DNA of 64,000 nucleotides from Hanstruepera marina (GCF_019880635.1 NZ_JAINVX010000002.1:1-64000); one strand, 5' to 3'; positions 28,487-38,424 are shown, counted from the first letter of the stretch. The notes: generated by a model not told the origin, from the letters alone. Numbers and translations: made by a program.

Positions 28487-30676
28487 TTGAAAAATTTTCC
28501 ACATTATATTCAACCAGACAACAAAGATTGCGGTCCTACTTGTCTTAAGATTATAGCTAAATATTATAATAAGGTTATTTCGTTACAACAAATCAGGAAA
28601 TTAACCGAAACAACTAGAGAAGGTAGTAATTTGCTGAACTTAAGTGATGCTGCAGAAAAAATGGGTTTTAGAACTTTAGGAGTTAAAATTGATTTAGTAA
28701 AAATTCCTGATATTCCTTTACCGAGCATAATACATTGGAATAAAAACCATTTCGCAGTTCTATATAAAGTTAAAAAAGGACTTTACTATATATCAGATCC
28801 TGCACACGGGTTAATAAACTATAATAAAGAAGAATTTCTAAAACATTGGATCGGTAATAATGCCAATGAGCAAACTCAAGAAGGTATTGTATTGTTAATC
28901 GAACCAACACCTAAACTTTATAATATAGTATTTGATACCGAGACCCAAAGGTTAGGCTTTTCGTTTTTAAGTAAATATCTTTTTAAGTATAAACGGTTTT
29001 TATGGCAATTGGTCATTGGGCTTATAGCTGCCAGTTTACTGCAACTTATTTTTCCATTTTTAACCCAAAGTGTGGTTGATGTTGGTATTAAAAATCAAGA
29101 TGTTCATTTTATTTATCTTATCCTTTTTGCACAGTTGGCGCTGTTTATAGGCAGAACCTCTATTGAAGTTATACGTAGTTGGATATTGTTGCATTTAAGC
29201 ACACGCATTAACATTTCTTTGGTGTCAGACTTTTTTATTAAGCTTATGAACTTACCCATTGCATTTTTTGACACCAGAATGACTGGCGATATCCTCCAGC
29301 GTATTAATGACCATAAACGTATAGAGCGAATTTTAACTACTTCTTCTTTGAACGTTCTTTTTTCTATGGTCAACTTAATTGTATTTAGTTTGGTACTAGC
29401 CTATTACAACATAAAGATATTTGGTGTTTTTGTATTGGGAAGTATCTTCTATTTTGTGTGGATAACCGTATTTCTAAAAAAACGTAAAGATTTAGATTAT
29501 AAGCGTTTTTCACAGGTAAGTCAAGAGCAAAGTAAGGTGATTGAGCTTATTAATGGCATGCAGGAAATAAAATTGCACAATGCCGAAAAACAAAAACGTT
29601 GGGGTTGGGAATTTGTTCAGGCACGATTGTTTAAAGTCTCCATTGAAGGACTGGCATTAGAGCAATACCAAAGTGTTGGTTCTGGTTTTATCAATGAACT
29701 TAAAAATATATTAATAACATTCCTTTCGGCCAAATTGGTTATAGATGGAGACATTACCTTGGGTATGATGTTGGCAATAAGCTATATTGTAGGGCAATTG
29801 AATTCACCCATTTCACAGCTTATCAATTTTATTCGTGAAGTTCAGGATGCCAAAATATCCTTGGATCGTTTGTCCGAAATCCATAGCAAGGAAGATGAAG
29901 AACCAACAGATATTGATTTTGCAAATGATATTGATGAGGAAGCTGATATTTCAGTTTCTAATTTGTCTTTTCGCTATATAGGTTCAGACCAAATAGTTCT
30001 TCAGGAGTTAGACGTAACCATACCTGCAAATAAAGTAACCGCTATTGTTGGTGTCAGTGGTAGTGGTAAAACAACATTAATGAAGCTCTTATTAAAGTTT
30101 TATAACCCAATTGAAGGAAACATCAAATTGGGTAATTTTGACCTTAAAAACATTTCCCAAAAAACATGGAGGGATGAATGTGGTGTAGTCATGCAAGAAG
30201 GTTATATTTTTAATGATTCTATTGCCAACAACATTGCTGTAGGTGAAGACTATGTTGATAAACAAAAATTGGCTCATGCTGTAGATGTAGCCAATATCAA
30301 AGAGTTCATAGAAACCTTACCATTATCTTATAATACCAAAATAGGCATGGAAGGCGTTGGTTTAAGTACAGGGCAAAAACAACGCTTATTAATTGCAAGG
30401 GCTGTGTATAAAAACCCTAACTTTTTGTTTTTTGATGAAGCTACTTCAGCATTGGATGCTAACAATGAAAAAGTCATTATGGAAAAACTCGATACCTTTT
30501 TTGAAAACAAGACCGTTGTGGTCATTGCCCATAGGTTAAGTACAGTAAAAAATGCACACCAAATTGTGGTTTTAGACAAAGGTAACATTGTGGAAGTTGG
30601 AAACCATAATGAGTTGATAAAACAAAAAGGCGATTATTACAACTTGGTTAAAAACCAATTAGAGTTAGGGAGTTAA
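28487..30676 (+). CDS. C39-peptidase ABC exporter for leader peptides
   Basis: 729 residues from a TTG start at 28487, which is needed to include the catalytic domain opening. C39 domain: C15 (NKDCGPTCLKII), H88 (WNKNHFAVLY), D104 (ISDPAHGL), all in place. Six-helix membrane domain about 165-450 (LVIGLIAASLLQLIFPFLTQ). Nucleotide-binding domain: Walker A GVSGSGKTTLM (about 522-530), signature LSTGQKQRLLIARA, Walker B FLFFDEATSALD, H-loop IAHRLSTV. It cleaves after the Gly-Gly of the peptide at 24692 and exports it, with the HlyD protein encoded next. Confidence 0.93.
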   Translation: MKNFPHYIQPDNKDCGPTCLKIIAKYYNKVISLQQIRKLTETTREGSNLLNLSDAAEKMGFRTLGVKIDLVKIPDIPLPSIIHWNKNHFAVLYKVKKGLYYISDPAHGLINYNKEEFLKHWIGNNANEQTQEGIVLLIEPTPKLYNIVFDTETQRLGFSFLSKYLFKYKRFLWQLVIGLIAASLLQLIFPFLTQSVVDVGIKNQDVHFIYLILFAQLALFIGRTSIEVIRSWILLHLSTRINISLVSDFFIKLMNLPIAFFDTRMTGDILQRINDHKRIERILTTSSLNVLFSMVNLIVFSLVLAYYNIKIFGVFVLGSIFYFVWITVFLKKRKDLDYKRFSQVSQEQSKVIELINGMQEIKLHNAEKQKRWGWEFVQARLFKVSIEGLALEQYQSVGSGFINELKNILITFLSAKLVIDGDITLGMMLAISYIVGQLNSPISQLINFIREVQDAKISLDRLSEIHSKEDEEPTDIDFANDIDEEADISVSNLSFRYIGSDQIVLQELDVTIPANKVTAIVGVSGSGKTTLMKLLLKFYNPIEGNIKLGNFDLKNISQKTWRDECGVVMQEGYIFNDSIANNIAVGEDYVDKQKLAHAVDVANIKEFIETLPLSYNTKIGMEGVGLSTGQKQRLLIARAVYKNPNFLFFDEATSALDANNEKVIMEKLDTFFENKTVVVIAHRLSTVKNAHQIVVLDKGNIVEVGNHNELIKQKGDYYNLVKNQLELGS

Positions 30677-30731
30677 AATTAATATAGATTAATTCTTCTT
30701 TAGGGAAGATGTCTGAAAAACAGATGTTCTA

Positions 30732-32030
30732 ATGCCAGAAAACAAAACTTTAGACAACATAGAATTAAGAAGCGATGAAGTACAGGAAATCCTGACCAAA
30801 GTGCCACATTGGATGATACGTTGGGGTAATGTACTATTTCTTTCACTAATAGTGCTATTGCTTCTCATTTCATGGTTTGTAAAATATCCAGACATAATTG
30901 TTTCTGAAGCAACGGTAACAACCCAAGTGCCACCACAAAAAGAATATGCAAAAATTACGGGTAAGTTTGATGCTATTTTAGTGGAAGAAAACGAATTGGT
31001 AAATCACAAACAACCATTGGCCATTATAGAGAATACAGCCACTTATCAAGACGTTTTTAAATTAAAATCCATAATTGACACCATTAAGGTCGATACAAGA
31101 AATTTTAGTTTCCCTATTGATAGTATTCCCTTTTTGTTTTTAGGTGATATTGAATCACAATATGCATTGTTTGAAAATAGTTATATTCAATATCAATTGA
31201 ATAAACAATTACAACCATTTGCTAACGAGGCTATTGCTAATAGTTATTCTGTTTCCGAATTGAACAACAGGCTTCGGAGTTTACAATCGCAAAAGGAAAT
31301 CAACAGAACAGAGCTAGAGTTTAAAAAAAAGGATTTAGAGAGGAATAGGTCTTTATTTGAAAAGGGAATCATTTCAGCACAAGATTTTGAAAGTAAACAA
31401 TTGGAATATGCCCAAGCAGAGCGAAATTTTAAAAACTATGAGTCCTCTATGTCGCAAATTCGTGAAGCCATTAGTAATGCCCATAAAACTTCAAAAGGTA
31501 CTGAAATTAATCAGGTCAAAGAAGAAATGACCTTGCTCAAAAATGTCATACAATCGTTCAATCAATTAAAAAAAGCTATTAAGGATTGGGAATATCTTTA
31601 TGTACTACAATCTGAAATACAAGGCAAAGTGTCTTTTTTAAATTATTGGAGCATTAACCAAACTGTTAATCAAGGAGATTTGGTGTTTACGATTATTCCA
31701 AGTGATAATGAATTTTATGTAGCCAAATTAAAAACACCAGTTCAAAATTCTGGAAAGATTAAAGTTGGCCAACAAGTCAATATCAAACTTGAAAATTACC
31801 CTGATACTGAATTCGGAGTCCTCAATGGAAGGGTTAAAAATATATCGCTTATTGCTGACTCCGAAGGATTTTATTATATAGATGTTGAGCTTCCCCAAAA
31901 ATTGGTCACATCCTATAACAAGGAAATTGACTTCAAACAGGAAATGAAAGGTTCAGCCGAAATCATCACTGAAGATTTACGATTAATAGAACGATTTTTT
32001 TATCAGTTTCGGTCTGTTTTAAATAATTAA
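30732..32030 (+). CDS. HlyD-family periplasmic adaptor
   Basis: 432 residues. One N-terminal transmembrane helix (NVLFLSLIVLLLLISWFVKY, about 33-52), a lipoyl-like half-domain (KITGKFDAILVEENELVNHK), long coiled coils (about 145-260), and a second half with the barrel strands GKVSFLNYWSINQTVNQGDL and VGQQVNIKLENYP. It links the C39 ABC exporter with an outer-membrane component in type I secretion. Its gene lies 56 bp after the exporter gene. No TolC homologue is on the island, so a chromosomal one must serve. Confidence 0.92.
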   Translation: MPENKTLDNIELRSDEVQEILTKVPHWMIRWGNVLFLSLIVLLLLISWFVKYPDIIVSEATVTTQVPPQKEYAKITGKFDAILVEENELVNHKQPLAIIENTATYQDVFKLKSIIDTIKVDTRNFSFPIDSIPFLFLGDIESQYALFENSYIQYQLNKQLQPFANEAIANSYSVSELNNRLRSLQSQKEINRTELEFKKKDLERNRSLFEKGIISAQDFESKQLEYAQAERNFKNYESSMSQIREAISNAHKTSKGTEINQVKEEMTLLKNVIQSFNQLKKAIKDWEYLYVLQSEIQGKVSFLNYWSINQTVNQGDLVFTIIPSDNEFYVAKLKTPVQNSGKIKVGQQVNIKLENYPDTEFGVLNGRVKNISLIADSEGFYYIDVELPQKLVTSYNKEIDFKQEMKGSAEIITEDLRLIERFFYQFRSVLNN

Positions 32031-32297
32031 ATAAGGGTTTGATTAATATTTAGCAGCATAGTGGAAACCGTAAGATTTATAGTTAGAAGTATATATTTTC
32101 ACAAAATTTGAGGAAATTGAATAAGTAGATAGAAAGTAAAATTTAATCTTATTTTACGTATTTTCAGTCAAATCTGTAAAAAATTTTATAAATGACAAGA
32201 TGTAGAATCTGAATGTTTTTTTAGAGTAATATATCATTTGTGTTTTTATGATAAATAATTAAAAAAAAGTAAAATAGATTGTAAAATTATATGCCAA

Positions 32298-35200
32298 ATG
32301 CTAAAAAATTACAAAATCAACCTCCAAAATATCAAATCATTTTTTAAAGAACTAAAAAAAGTTTTAAAGAGTAGTTTTCTAAAAGAAAAAGTTGAGAAAG
32401 AAACAAATGATTATGATTCTTTATCACCAACTGTTTTGAGTGAAGAAGACATTTCTGTTTACAATAATGCTCTTAAAGTTGCGCTAGAAGATGAAGAAAT
32501 AAAGAATATTGCTTTAACAGGAGTTTATGGTTCAGGTAAAAGTAGTATTGTAAAAACTTTTCAAAAACTAAATCCTCCACCTAAATATCATTATTTAAAC
32601 ATTTCATTAGCTGCTTTTAAACCAGTTGAGACTAATGGGGAAAGTGATGAGATTGATGATTTAGAAAGATTGTTGGAGTTAAGTATTTTGCAACAACTTT
32701 TTTATCACGTAAAGCATAACAGAATTCCTGATTCAAGATTTAGAAGGATTAAGAGTTTGAGTAAGTGGAGAATAGGAGTAATATCATTTTCTGTTGTATT
32801 ATGGATTATCTCTTATTTTATATTATTCAAGGAAAGTTTAGTGCTTAAAATCATTCCTGAAAACTGGGAGTTTATATATTTTCAGTATGTAGCATTGTTA
32901 CTTATTTTACTTGGTCTAGGCTTGTTTGCTGGAAAAATAATTAGAGTTTTGAATAATAGTAAGTTAAATAAACTCAATGTTCAGAGTGGGGACTTTGAAC
33001 TTAACGATAATATTGACCAATCAATCATTAATAAAAATATTGATGAAATAATTTATTTTTTTGAGAAAACTCCGTTTAATGTTATTGTAATAGAGGATTT
33101 GGATAGGTTTGAAAACACAGAGATATTTAGCAAATTAAGAGAGATTAATTTATTGTTGAACAGCTCTGAACAAGTTGGTAAAAGAGTTGTCTTTGTATAT
33201 GCAGTACGTGATGACCTTTTTGAAGATTATAAACATAGAACAAAGTTTTTTGATTTTATTATCCCAGTCATACCAATAATAAATCCCTCTAATGCGAATG
33301 AAAAGTTAATCGAGAAATTAAACAATTTAGATTCAGATAAAAAACCCGAAGAAGATTTTATAGATGAGGTTTCGTTTTTTGTGAATGATATGAGGTTACT
33401 AAAGAATATTTGGAATGAATATTTGATTTACAGAGATAATTTGAGTAACAGCTTGATGCAGGATAGGCTATTTGCAATGGTAATTTATAAAAACCTTTAC
33501 CCAAAGGATTTTTCATTATTAAATAACAATGAAGGAGAGCTTTATAAGATTATAAACAGGAGAGAACAGCTTGTGAAGAATAGAGAAGTTGAGTTTGATG
33601 AGTTGATTGAAGCAGAAAGATTGAAAATTGAAGTAATAAAAAAAGAGCAGATTAAAAGTGAAGCTGAATTAAGGGCGATTTATGTTAATGCAATTTTTCA
33701 AAATATACCAACAGCTTTATTAATAGAAATTGAGGGAGCAATTTATGGGGCTAAAGATTTAGTTTCTAAAAGCATATTTGATAAGTTAAAAGAGATAGAT
33801 GGCTTTAGGTATTATACCTACGATAACTATAATAATGTAAGGCAAGCCAATTCTTATCGTAGAGTTCAAGTGTCGAATTTAGGATTTGCTGACATTGAAA
33901 AGAAAGTTAATCCAGACTTAACATTTAGTGAGCGTTTAGAAAATTTAAATAAAGAAAAGCTTGATGCGCATTCAAGAGAAATTGAAAATTTTAAAAGAGA
34001 AAAAGAAAGAATTAGACAGTTGACTTTAAGCCAGATTGTTGAAAAGAGTAGTAAAGAGGATGTTTTTGGACGGTATTTAGAGGACAAGTTAATCGTGTAC
34101 CTTATAAGTGAGGGGTATATTAATGAGCAATATTCTGACTATTTATCATATTTTCACGAAGTAAGCCTAACGAAACAAGATTATGATTTTCTTCAAAGTA
34201 TAATCAGTGGTATACCCAATGACTATAATTTCAAATTAAATAAAGTTGATAAACTGATAAAGAAAATAAAGGATAGATACTTTAACTCTGATGCAATATT
34301 AAATCATTTTCTTTTGGATTTTTTATTATTAAATCAAAACCTTTATTCGGGTAAGTTAGATTTATTTATAAAGAAGGTTAAAGGTAATCCTGAAAATGGT
34401 TTTATTGATAATTATGTTACTAATGGCAAACAGGTTTCAGGGTTTATAAGAGTGTTAAATGAAAAATGGTACAAGCTTTGGGATTATGTGGAATCAAATA
34501 AAGACTTTACAAATGAAAAAAAAGAAAAGTATCTAATATTGATAATTAACAATATTGATGTTTCAGGTTATTGGGATTACAATGACAAATTGAAAAATTT
34601 TATTTCTAATAAAGAAGACTTTTTAAATACTATCGGATGTAATGCAGATAATCATAAAATAAATAAGCTAATCAAAAAATTGAAATTAAAGTTGAAACAT
34701 CTAACTAGTCCAACTAATGAAAATGAGGTTGTTTTTGATTATGTATATAATGAAAATCAGTATGAGTTAAACTCTAATAATATTAAAATCCTATTATCGG
34801 CAAAAGCTTCTGATGTTTTTAGTGAGGCTGAAATTGTACCTAGCTATAAAAATGTTTTAAACTCTAAATTAACAGGGTTAATTAATTATGTGGAAGAGAA
34901 TATTAATATTTACGTTGAGAATGTTGTTTTTGATTTAGATGTTTTTGATGAAGATAAAAGATCTTATTTAAAACTTCTTAATAATTCTAATATTGATGAA
35001 GATTCAAGAATTAAATTAATAGATAAGTCTAATCTTTACGTTGAAAACTTGAATGAAGTTGTTGATTTGAATATCAAAGAATATCTTGTCGAGGAGATTA
35101 AGATTGCCAATAGTTGGAACAATGTATTTGAATATTATGATTCTATTGGTGTTAAAGAAGAAGATGGAATAGGTGAGGGATTTGATGAGGTTTTAGTTGG

Positions 35201-35987
35201 TTATTTAAATGAAGAAGAAGTGGTCGAGGAACTTTCTAAAAGCAAGCTTAGTGATGTTGAAGATAGAGATAGCGACTATATTAAGACTATTTCAAAAATG
35301 TTATTATTGACTGATGAGATTTCTGATGAAGCTTTTCCAAAAATAATAAAATCTATTCCCTATAGGTATAATTCTTTGGGGTTTGAAAACTTGTCTAGTA
35401 ATAAGGTTGGTTTTATGATTGAAGATAGGTTTTTGAATTTGACCACCTCGAATTATGACTTACTGAAACTTCATTTTCCTCATAAGCATATCAATCTTAT
35501 TGAAAAGTTTATTAATGAGTTTTTGACGACTGTTTCAGAATATAATTTTGAATCGGAAGATTTTATTCAGTTGATAAAAAATAATAAAACGAATAAGGAT
35601 GATTTAGCTAGCTTAGTGCCTTTAATAAGTGAAAACCTTATTGTTGGTAATAAAGATTTGTCAGCTTTATTGTGTGAGGTTTTATCTGCTTCAAGGAAAG
35701 TTGTTTTAAGTTATAGGTTACTTAATAGTCTCTTTGTGAATGGTAAGAAAAATGAGTCAAAAATTATTTTATTGAATAAGTATTTTGAAGATTTGAATAA
35801 AGGTGAAATGAAAACTCTGATCGGCTTATTATCATATCCATATAATAAAATGGTGGTTACTAGAAAGAGACCTAGAATAAAATCATCGAGTGAGAATACA
35901 AAACTTGTTGAAAAGTTAAAATCAAGTGACTTAATAGCATCTTATTACAATACTAAAGATTTTATTCAAGTAGTTTCTAAATATTAA
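32298..35987 (+). CDS. large YobI-like P-loop NTPase with two membrane helices
   Basis: 1229 residues. Walker A GVYGSGKSSIVKTF (GSGKS at 78-82), two transmembrane helices (GVISFSVVLWIISYFILF, YVALLLILLGLGLFAGK, about 155-215) inserted in the NTPase domain, and Walker B VIVIEDLDRFENTEIF (D267, D269). This resembles the YobI/KAP-type P-loop NTPases. The remaining 800 residues are helical repeats without known motifs. Such proteins are suspected of roles in conflict or defence but are uncharacterised. It stands alone at the island's right end, a usual place for defence cargo. Confidence 0.75.
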   Translation: MLKNYKINLQNIKSFFKELKKVLKSSFLKEKVEKETNDYDSLSPTVLSEEDISVYNNALKVALEDEEIKNIALTGVYGSGKSSIVKTFQKLNPPPKYHYLNISLAAFKPVETNGESDEIDDLERLLELSILQQLFYHVKHNRIPDSRFRRIKSLSKWRIGVISFSVVLWIISYFILFKESLVLKIIPENWEFIYFQYVALLLILLGLGLFAGKIIRVLNNSKLNKLNVQSGDFELNDNIDQSIINKNIDEIIYFFEKTPFNVIVIEDLDRFENTEIFSKLREINLLLNSSEQVGKRVVFVYAVRDDLFEDYKHRTKFFDFIIPVIPIINPSNANEKLIEKLNNLDSDKKPEEDFIDEVSFFVNDMRLLKNIWNEYLIYRDNLSNSLMQDRLFAMVIYKNLYPKDFSLLNNNEGELYKIINRREQLVKNREVEFDELIEAERLKIEVIKKEQIKSEAELRAIYVNAIFQNIPTALLIEIEGAIYGAKDLVSKSIFDKLKEIDGFRYYTYDNYNNVRQANSYRRVQVSNLGFADIEKKVNPDLTFSERLENLNKEKLDAHSREIENFKREKERIRQLTLSQIVEKSSKEDVFGRYLEDKLIVYLISEGYINEQYSDYLSYFHEVSLTKQDYDFLQSIISGIPNDYNFKLNKVDKLIKKIKDRYFNSDAILNHFLLDFLLLNQNLYSGKLDLFIKKVKGNPENGFIDNYVTNGKQVSGFIRVLNEKWYKLWDYVESNKDFTNEKKEKYLILIINNIDVSGYWDYNDKLKNFISNKEDFLNTIGCNADNHKINKLIKKLKLKLKHLTSPTNENEVVFDYVYNENQYELNSNNIKILLSAKASDVFSEAEIVPSYKNVLNSKLTGLINYVEENINIYVENVVFDLDVFDEDKRSYLKLLNNSNIDEDSRIKLIDKSNLYVENLNEVVDLNIKEYLVEEIKIANSWNNVFEYYDSIGVKEEDGIGEGFDEVLVGYLNEEEVVEELSKSKLSDVEDRDSDYIKTISKMLLLTDEISDEAFPKIIKSIPYRYNSLGFENLSSNKVGFMIEDRFLNLTTSNYDLLKLHFPHKHINLIEKFINEFLTTVSEYNFESEDFIQLIKNNKTNKDDLASLVPLISENLIVGNKDLSALLCEVLSASRKVVLSYRLLNSLFVNGKKNESKIILLNKYFEDLNKGEMKTLIGLLSYPYNKMVVTRKRPRIKSSSENTKLVEKLKSSDLIASYYNTKDFIQVVSKY

Positions 35988-36456
35988 AAAGAAATATTTA
36001 TTCAAATTAGATATCCGATATTCTAAAAGCCTAGATTTATTTATTGCGTGATACTTTTGCAAAAGAATACCTTATAATTGGATTGATCCTTATAATTGTT
36101 CCTAAAAAATAAAAAAAAATAGCGCCTTATGAGGTTTTAGAGAGGTGTTTTTAGAATGCTTTTTTCACTCAAGTTTTTACAAATTCTGGATTGAGTTTAT
36201 CATTGAACTGTCTTTTTCGATATCTATATCAATCTACATTTAAAACTTCATTTAAGTTGTTTATAATGTGTTGATTGAAAAATATTTGGAATTAATCTTG
36301 GCTACATGCCTCAAAGTATCGTAAATTTGATTAACATTTAATGTTTAACCACAACATCAAACTGCATACGTTTTGCATACAAAAGTGCATACGATTTTGA
36401 AAAATAGCAGGAAATAAAATACTGTAAAACAGTATTTTAGGTTTTTAGGGTTCAAA
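35988..36456. repeat. right arm of the island with integrase arm-type repeats
   Basis: No gene. Near the end are TGCATACG (36363-36370), TGCATAC (36374-36380) and GTGCATACGAT (36385-36395); the stretch 36378-36394 is identical over 17 bases to 12881-12897 at the other end. Then comes the hairpin AATACTG-TAAAA-CAGTATT (about 36418-36436). Together with the tRNA fragment these form the right half of the attachment site. The first 350 bases show nothing else. Confidence 0.65.
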
Positions 36457-36499
36457 CTCATAACCCGAAGGTCACTGGTTCGAGTCCAGTTCCCGCTAC
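36457..36499 (+). repeat. right attachment repeat (3' part of tRNA-Met)
   Basis: Same 43 bp as 12753-12795: anticodon loop CAT to the acceptor end CCCGCTAC. The sequence upstream (GGTTTTTAGGGTTCAAA) does not form a D arm or anticodon stem, so this is the truncated copy left by integration. It is followed directly by a terminator, as the original tRNA gene would be. Confidence 0.82.
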
Positions 36500-36505
36500 T
36501 AAAAA

Positions 36506-36534
36506 AAGAGCAACCAAAATGGTTGCTCTTTTTT
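36506..36534. terminator. terminator after the tRNA-Met 3' end
   Basis: Perfect stem AAGAGCAACC (36506-36515) and GGTTGCTCTT (36521-36530), with T run on the plus strand and A run on the minus strand, so it can work in both directions: for the tRNA and for the convergent kinase gene that ends at 36566. Confidence 0.85.
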
Positions 36535-36565
36535 ATGTACTAGGTACAAGTCTGTTATATAATTA

Positions 36566-37651
36566 TTAAACTTGTTCTTGAGAAAAAGGAATTATTATTT
36601 TGGTTTTTACTCCTGTACCGTTTTTTCTGTTTTCAATGGAAAAAGTATAGTCGTCTCCGTATAAAGTTTTTAGCCTTTCAATAGTGTTTTTTAATCCAGT
36701 TCCGTATTTGTAATTCTCAGATAAGGGTTCTCCGTTATTAATTACTTCAATGCAAAGTTTGGAGTCCTTCTTGAAAATATCAATGTCAATTTTTAAATCG
36801 GTTGCGTCGTAAGAGTAGCCATGTTTGATGCCATTTTCTATTATAGGTTGCAAAATTAAACTTGGAATTAAAACATCATCTAAATCATCCTCCAAATTTA
36901 TAGAAACATTTAAATGGTCTGAAAACCGAATGCCCATTATATCAATATAGCGTTTAAGTACTTTCATTTCAACTGAAATGGGCAATAAATTAGAATCTTT
37001 AAGAAATAATATGTCTCTTAAAAAATCACTAAAATCGGCCAATGTATTTTGGGCTAGTTTTGTGTCAATGTCAATTAAGCTAGATATACTGTTAAGGGTA
37101 TTAAAGAAAAAATGAGGATGAAGTTGATACTTTAAAATGTTAACCTTTACTTGGGCAAGCTGCTTTTCTATATTGATTTTTTGGATTTCAACATTTAAAC
37201 TTTTTTCTAAATAGAAATAAGTATTGATAATGAATACACTGGTGAAGTATATAAGAAAATGAGTGTTTAAATATCTTACTGAACTTGTAAAAAGACTGTT
37301 TAAAGTTAATTCGTAAGATATGTTTCCGGCCAAAAATTGTATAAAGACATAAAAAAATGAAAATAGTATTCCTGTTACTACTGAAACTAAAGCATGAATT
37401 ATAATAAGATTGAATAAGTTGAAGTTTTGTTTAATCATCCATCTTGAAAAATAAATGATTAAAAGCATAAGAGGAATGGTATTAATTATCTCAATAGCCG
37501 TGTTTTCAACAAGCAATTGGCTCCAGCTAATATGTCTAAAACCATATCCGTTAGATTTTAAATATACTCTTTGAAGGATATTGATTAAAAAGTATACTGA
37601 ATAAAAACTTAAAAGTATACGGATTAATTTTTTATCTATTTCCCTAATCAT
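36566..37651 (-). CDS. LytS-type sensor histidine kinase
   Basis: 361 residues. Four hydrophobic helices in the first 150 residues (LLSFYSVYFLINILQRVYL, IINTIPLMLLIIYFSRWMI, LIIIHALVSVVTGILFSFFY, FLIYFTSVFIINTYFYLEK), a short coiled coil, then the His_kinase domain with phosphoacceptor His in KYQLHPHFFFNTLNSISSLI and the ATPase motifs IENGIKHGYS and GTGLKNTIERLK. It pairs with the LytTR regulator gene, which it overlaps by 4 bp. The pair faces the SusC/SusD locus and probably controls it. Confidence 0.92.
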   Translation of the reverse strand: MIREIDKKLIRILLSFYSVYFLINILQRVYLKSNGYGFRHISWSQLLVENTAIEIINTIPLMLLIIYFSRWMIKQNFNLFNLIIIHALVSVVTGILFSFFYVFIQFLAGNISYELTLNSLFTSSVRYLNTHFLIYFTSVFIINTYFYLEKSLNVEIQKINIEKQLAQVKVNILKYQLHPHFFFNTLNSISSLIDIDTKLAQNTLADFSDFLRDILFLKDSNLLPISVEMKVLKRYIDIMGIRFSDHLNVSINLEDDLDDVLIPSLILQPIIENGIKHGYSYDATDLKIDIDIFKKDSKLCIEVINNGEPLSENYKYGTGLKNTIERLKTLYGDDYTFSIENRKNGTGVKTKIIIPFSQEQV

Positions 37652-38424
37652 TTTAAACCTATTGCTTTTATAAAATCCTTTTTATAGCTTCTACTTATCC
37701 GAAATAATTTATTATCGGTCATTTTTACGTCTATTTCACCATAGTTAGAATGAATAAGCTCTTTAACATAATCTAAATTTATAATTGTAGAACGGTGAAT
37801 TCTTATAAACTTTTCAGGTTGTAAATCGTTTATTAAGTTATTTAATGATTCTCTTAATAAGTGTTTTCTTTCATCAGTATGAATTTCTGCATAATACCCA
37901 GAAGCTATTATATATTTAATATTGTCATTTTCAATAAAAAGTACTCGATTACCTAATTTAATAGGTATGCGTTTAGAATTGTTAAGTGAGTTTTTGTCAT
38001 TCGAGTTTATATATTTTAGTAAATCTTCAACGCGTTCTTCAAACGATGAGTTATGTTGTTGATTAAGTTGCTCAATGGCTTTTTGTGTCGATTTATAAAA
38101 CCTATCATCCTTAAAGGGTTTTTGTAAATAATCAAAAGCAAACACATCAAAAGCTTTAAGAGCATAATCATTATAGGCTGTAATGAAAATAACCATGGGC
38201 TTGCTTTCTGGATTGATTTTTTCAAGAATATTAAAACCAGTCATATCCTTTAATTGAATATCCAAGAAAATTAAATCAGGGTTCAGAGTGTCAATACTCT
38301 TTATGGCTTTTTTTCCAGTCGAACATTCATCAATAACCTCTATTTCAGGAACGTCATTCAATAATATTTTGATGCGTTGTCTAGCCAAAGGTTCATCATC
38401 TATAATAATAGTTTTTACTGTCAT
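37648..38424 (-). CDS. LytTR response regulator
   Basis: 258 residues from the ATG at 38424; a TTG three codons upstream (38433) is less likely. Receiver: acidic pair in TVKTIIIDDEPLARQR, phosphoacceptor in PDLIFLDIQLKDMTG, Thr in FITAYND, Lys in YLQKPFK. LytTR domain: RIPIKLGNRVLFIENDNIKY, EKFIRIHRSTIINLDYVKEL. All phosphotransfer residues are intact, unlike the island's LytTR gene. It probably binds the TATAAGT direct repeats in its own upstream region. Confidence 0.93.
   Translation of the reverse strand: MTVKTIIIDDEPLARQRIKILLNDVPEIEVIDECSTGKKAIKSIDTLNPDLIFLDIQLKDMTGFNILEKINPESKPMVIFITAYNDYALKAFDVFAFDYLQKPFKDDRFYKSTQKAIEQLNQQHNSSFEERVEDLLKYINSNDKNSLNNSKRIPIKLGNRVLFIENDNIKYIIASGYYAEIHTDERKHLLRESLNNLINDLQPEKFIRIHRSTIINLDYVKELIHSNYGEIDVKMTDNKLFRISRSYKKDFIKAIGLK

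Larger units (their letters stand above)
12796..36499. mobile_element. 23.7-kb integrated island in tRNA-Met
   Basis: Bounded by 43-bp direct repeats of a tRNA-Met 3' end, with a tyrosine integrase gene as the first gene inside the left repeat. Both ends also carry the shared 17-base word TACAAAAGTGCATACGA (12881-12897 and 36378-36394), as expected for integrase arm sites. There are no conjugation, replication or phage structural genes, so it is a non-conjugative genomic island, perhaps mobilised by a helper. Cargo: two regulatory systems, an RloC-like ATPase, a peptide export locus and a YobI-like NTPase. Confidence 0.85.

Noticed and set aside
12796-36499. Island as a conjugative element or prophage
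   Set aside because: No relaxase, Tra, VirB/D4, replication, capsid, terminase or tail genes are present.
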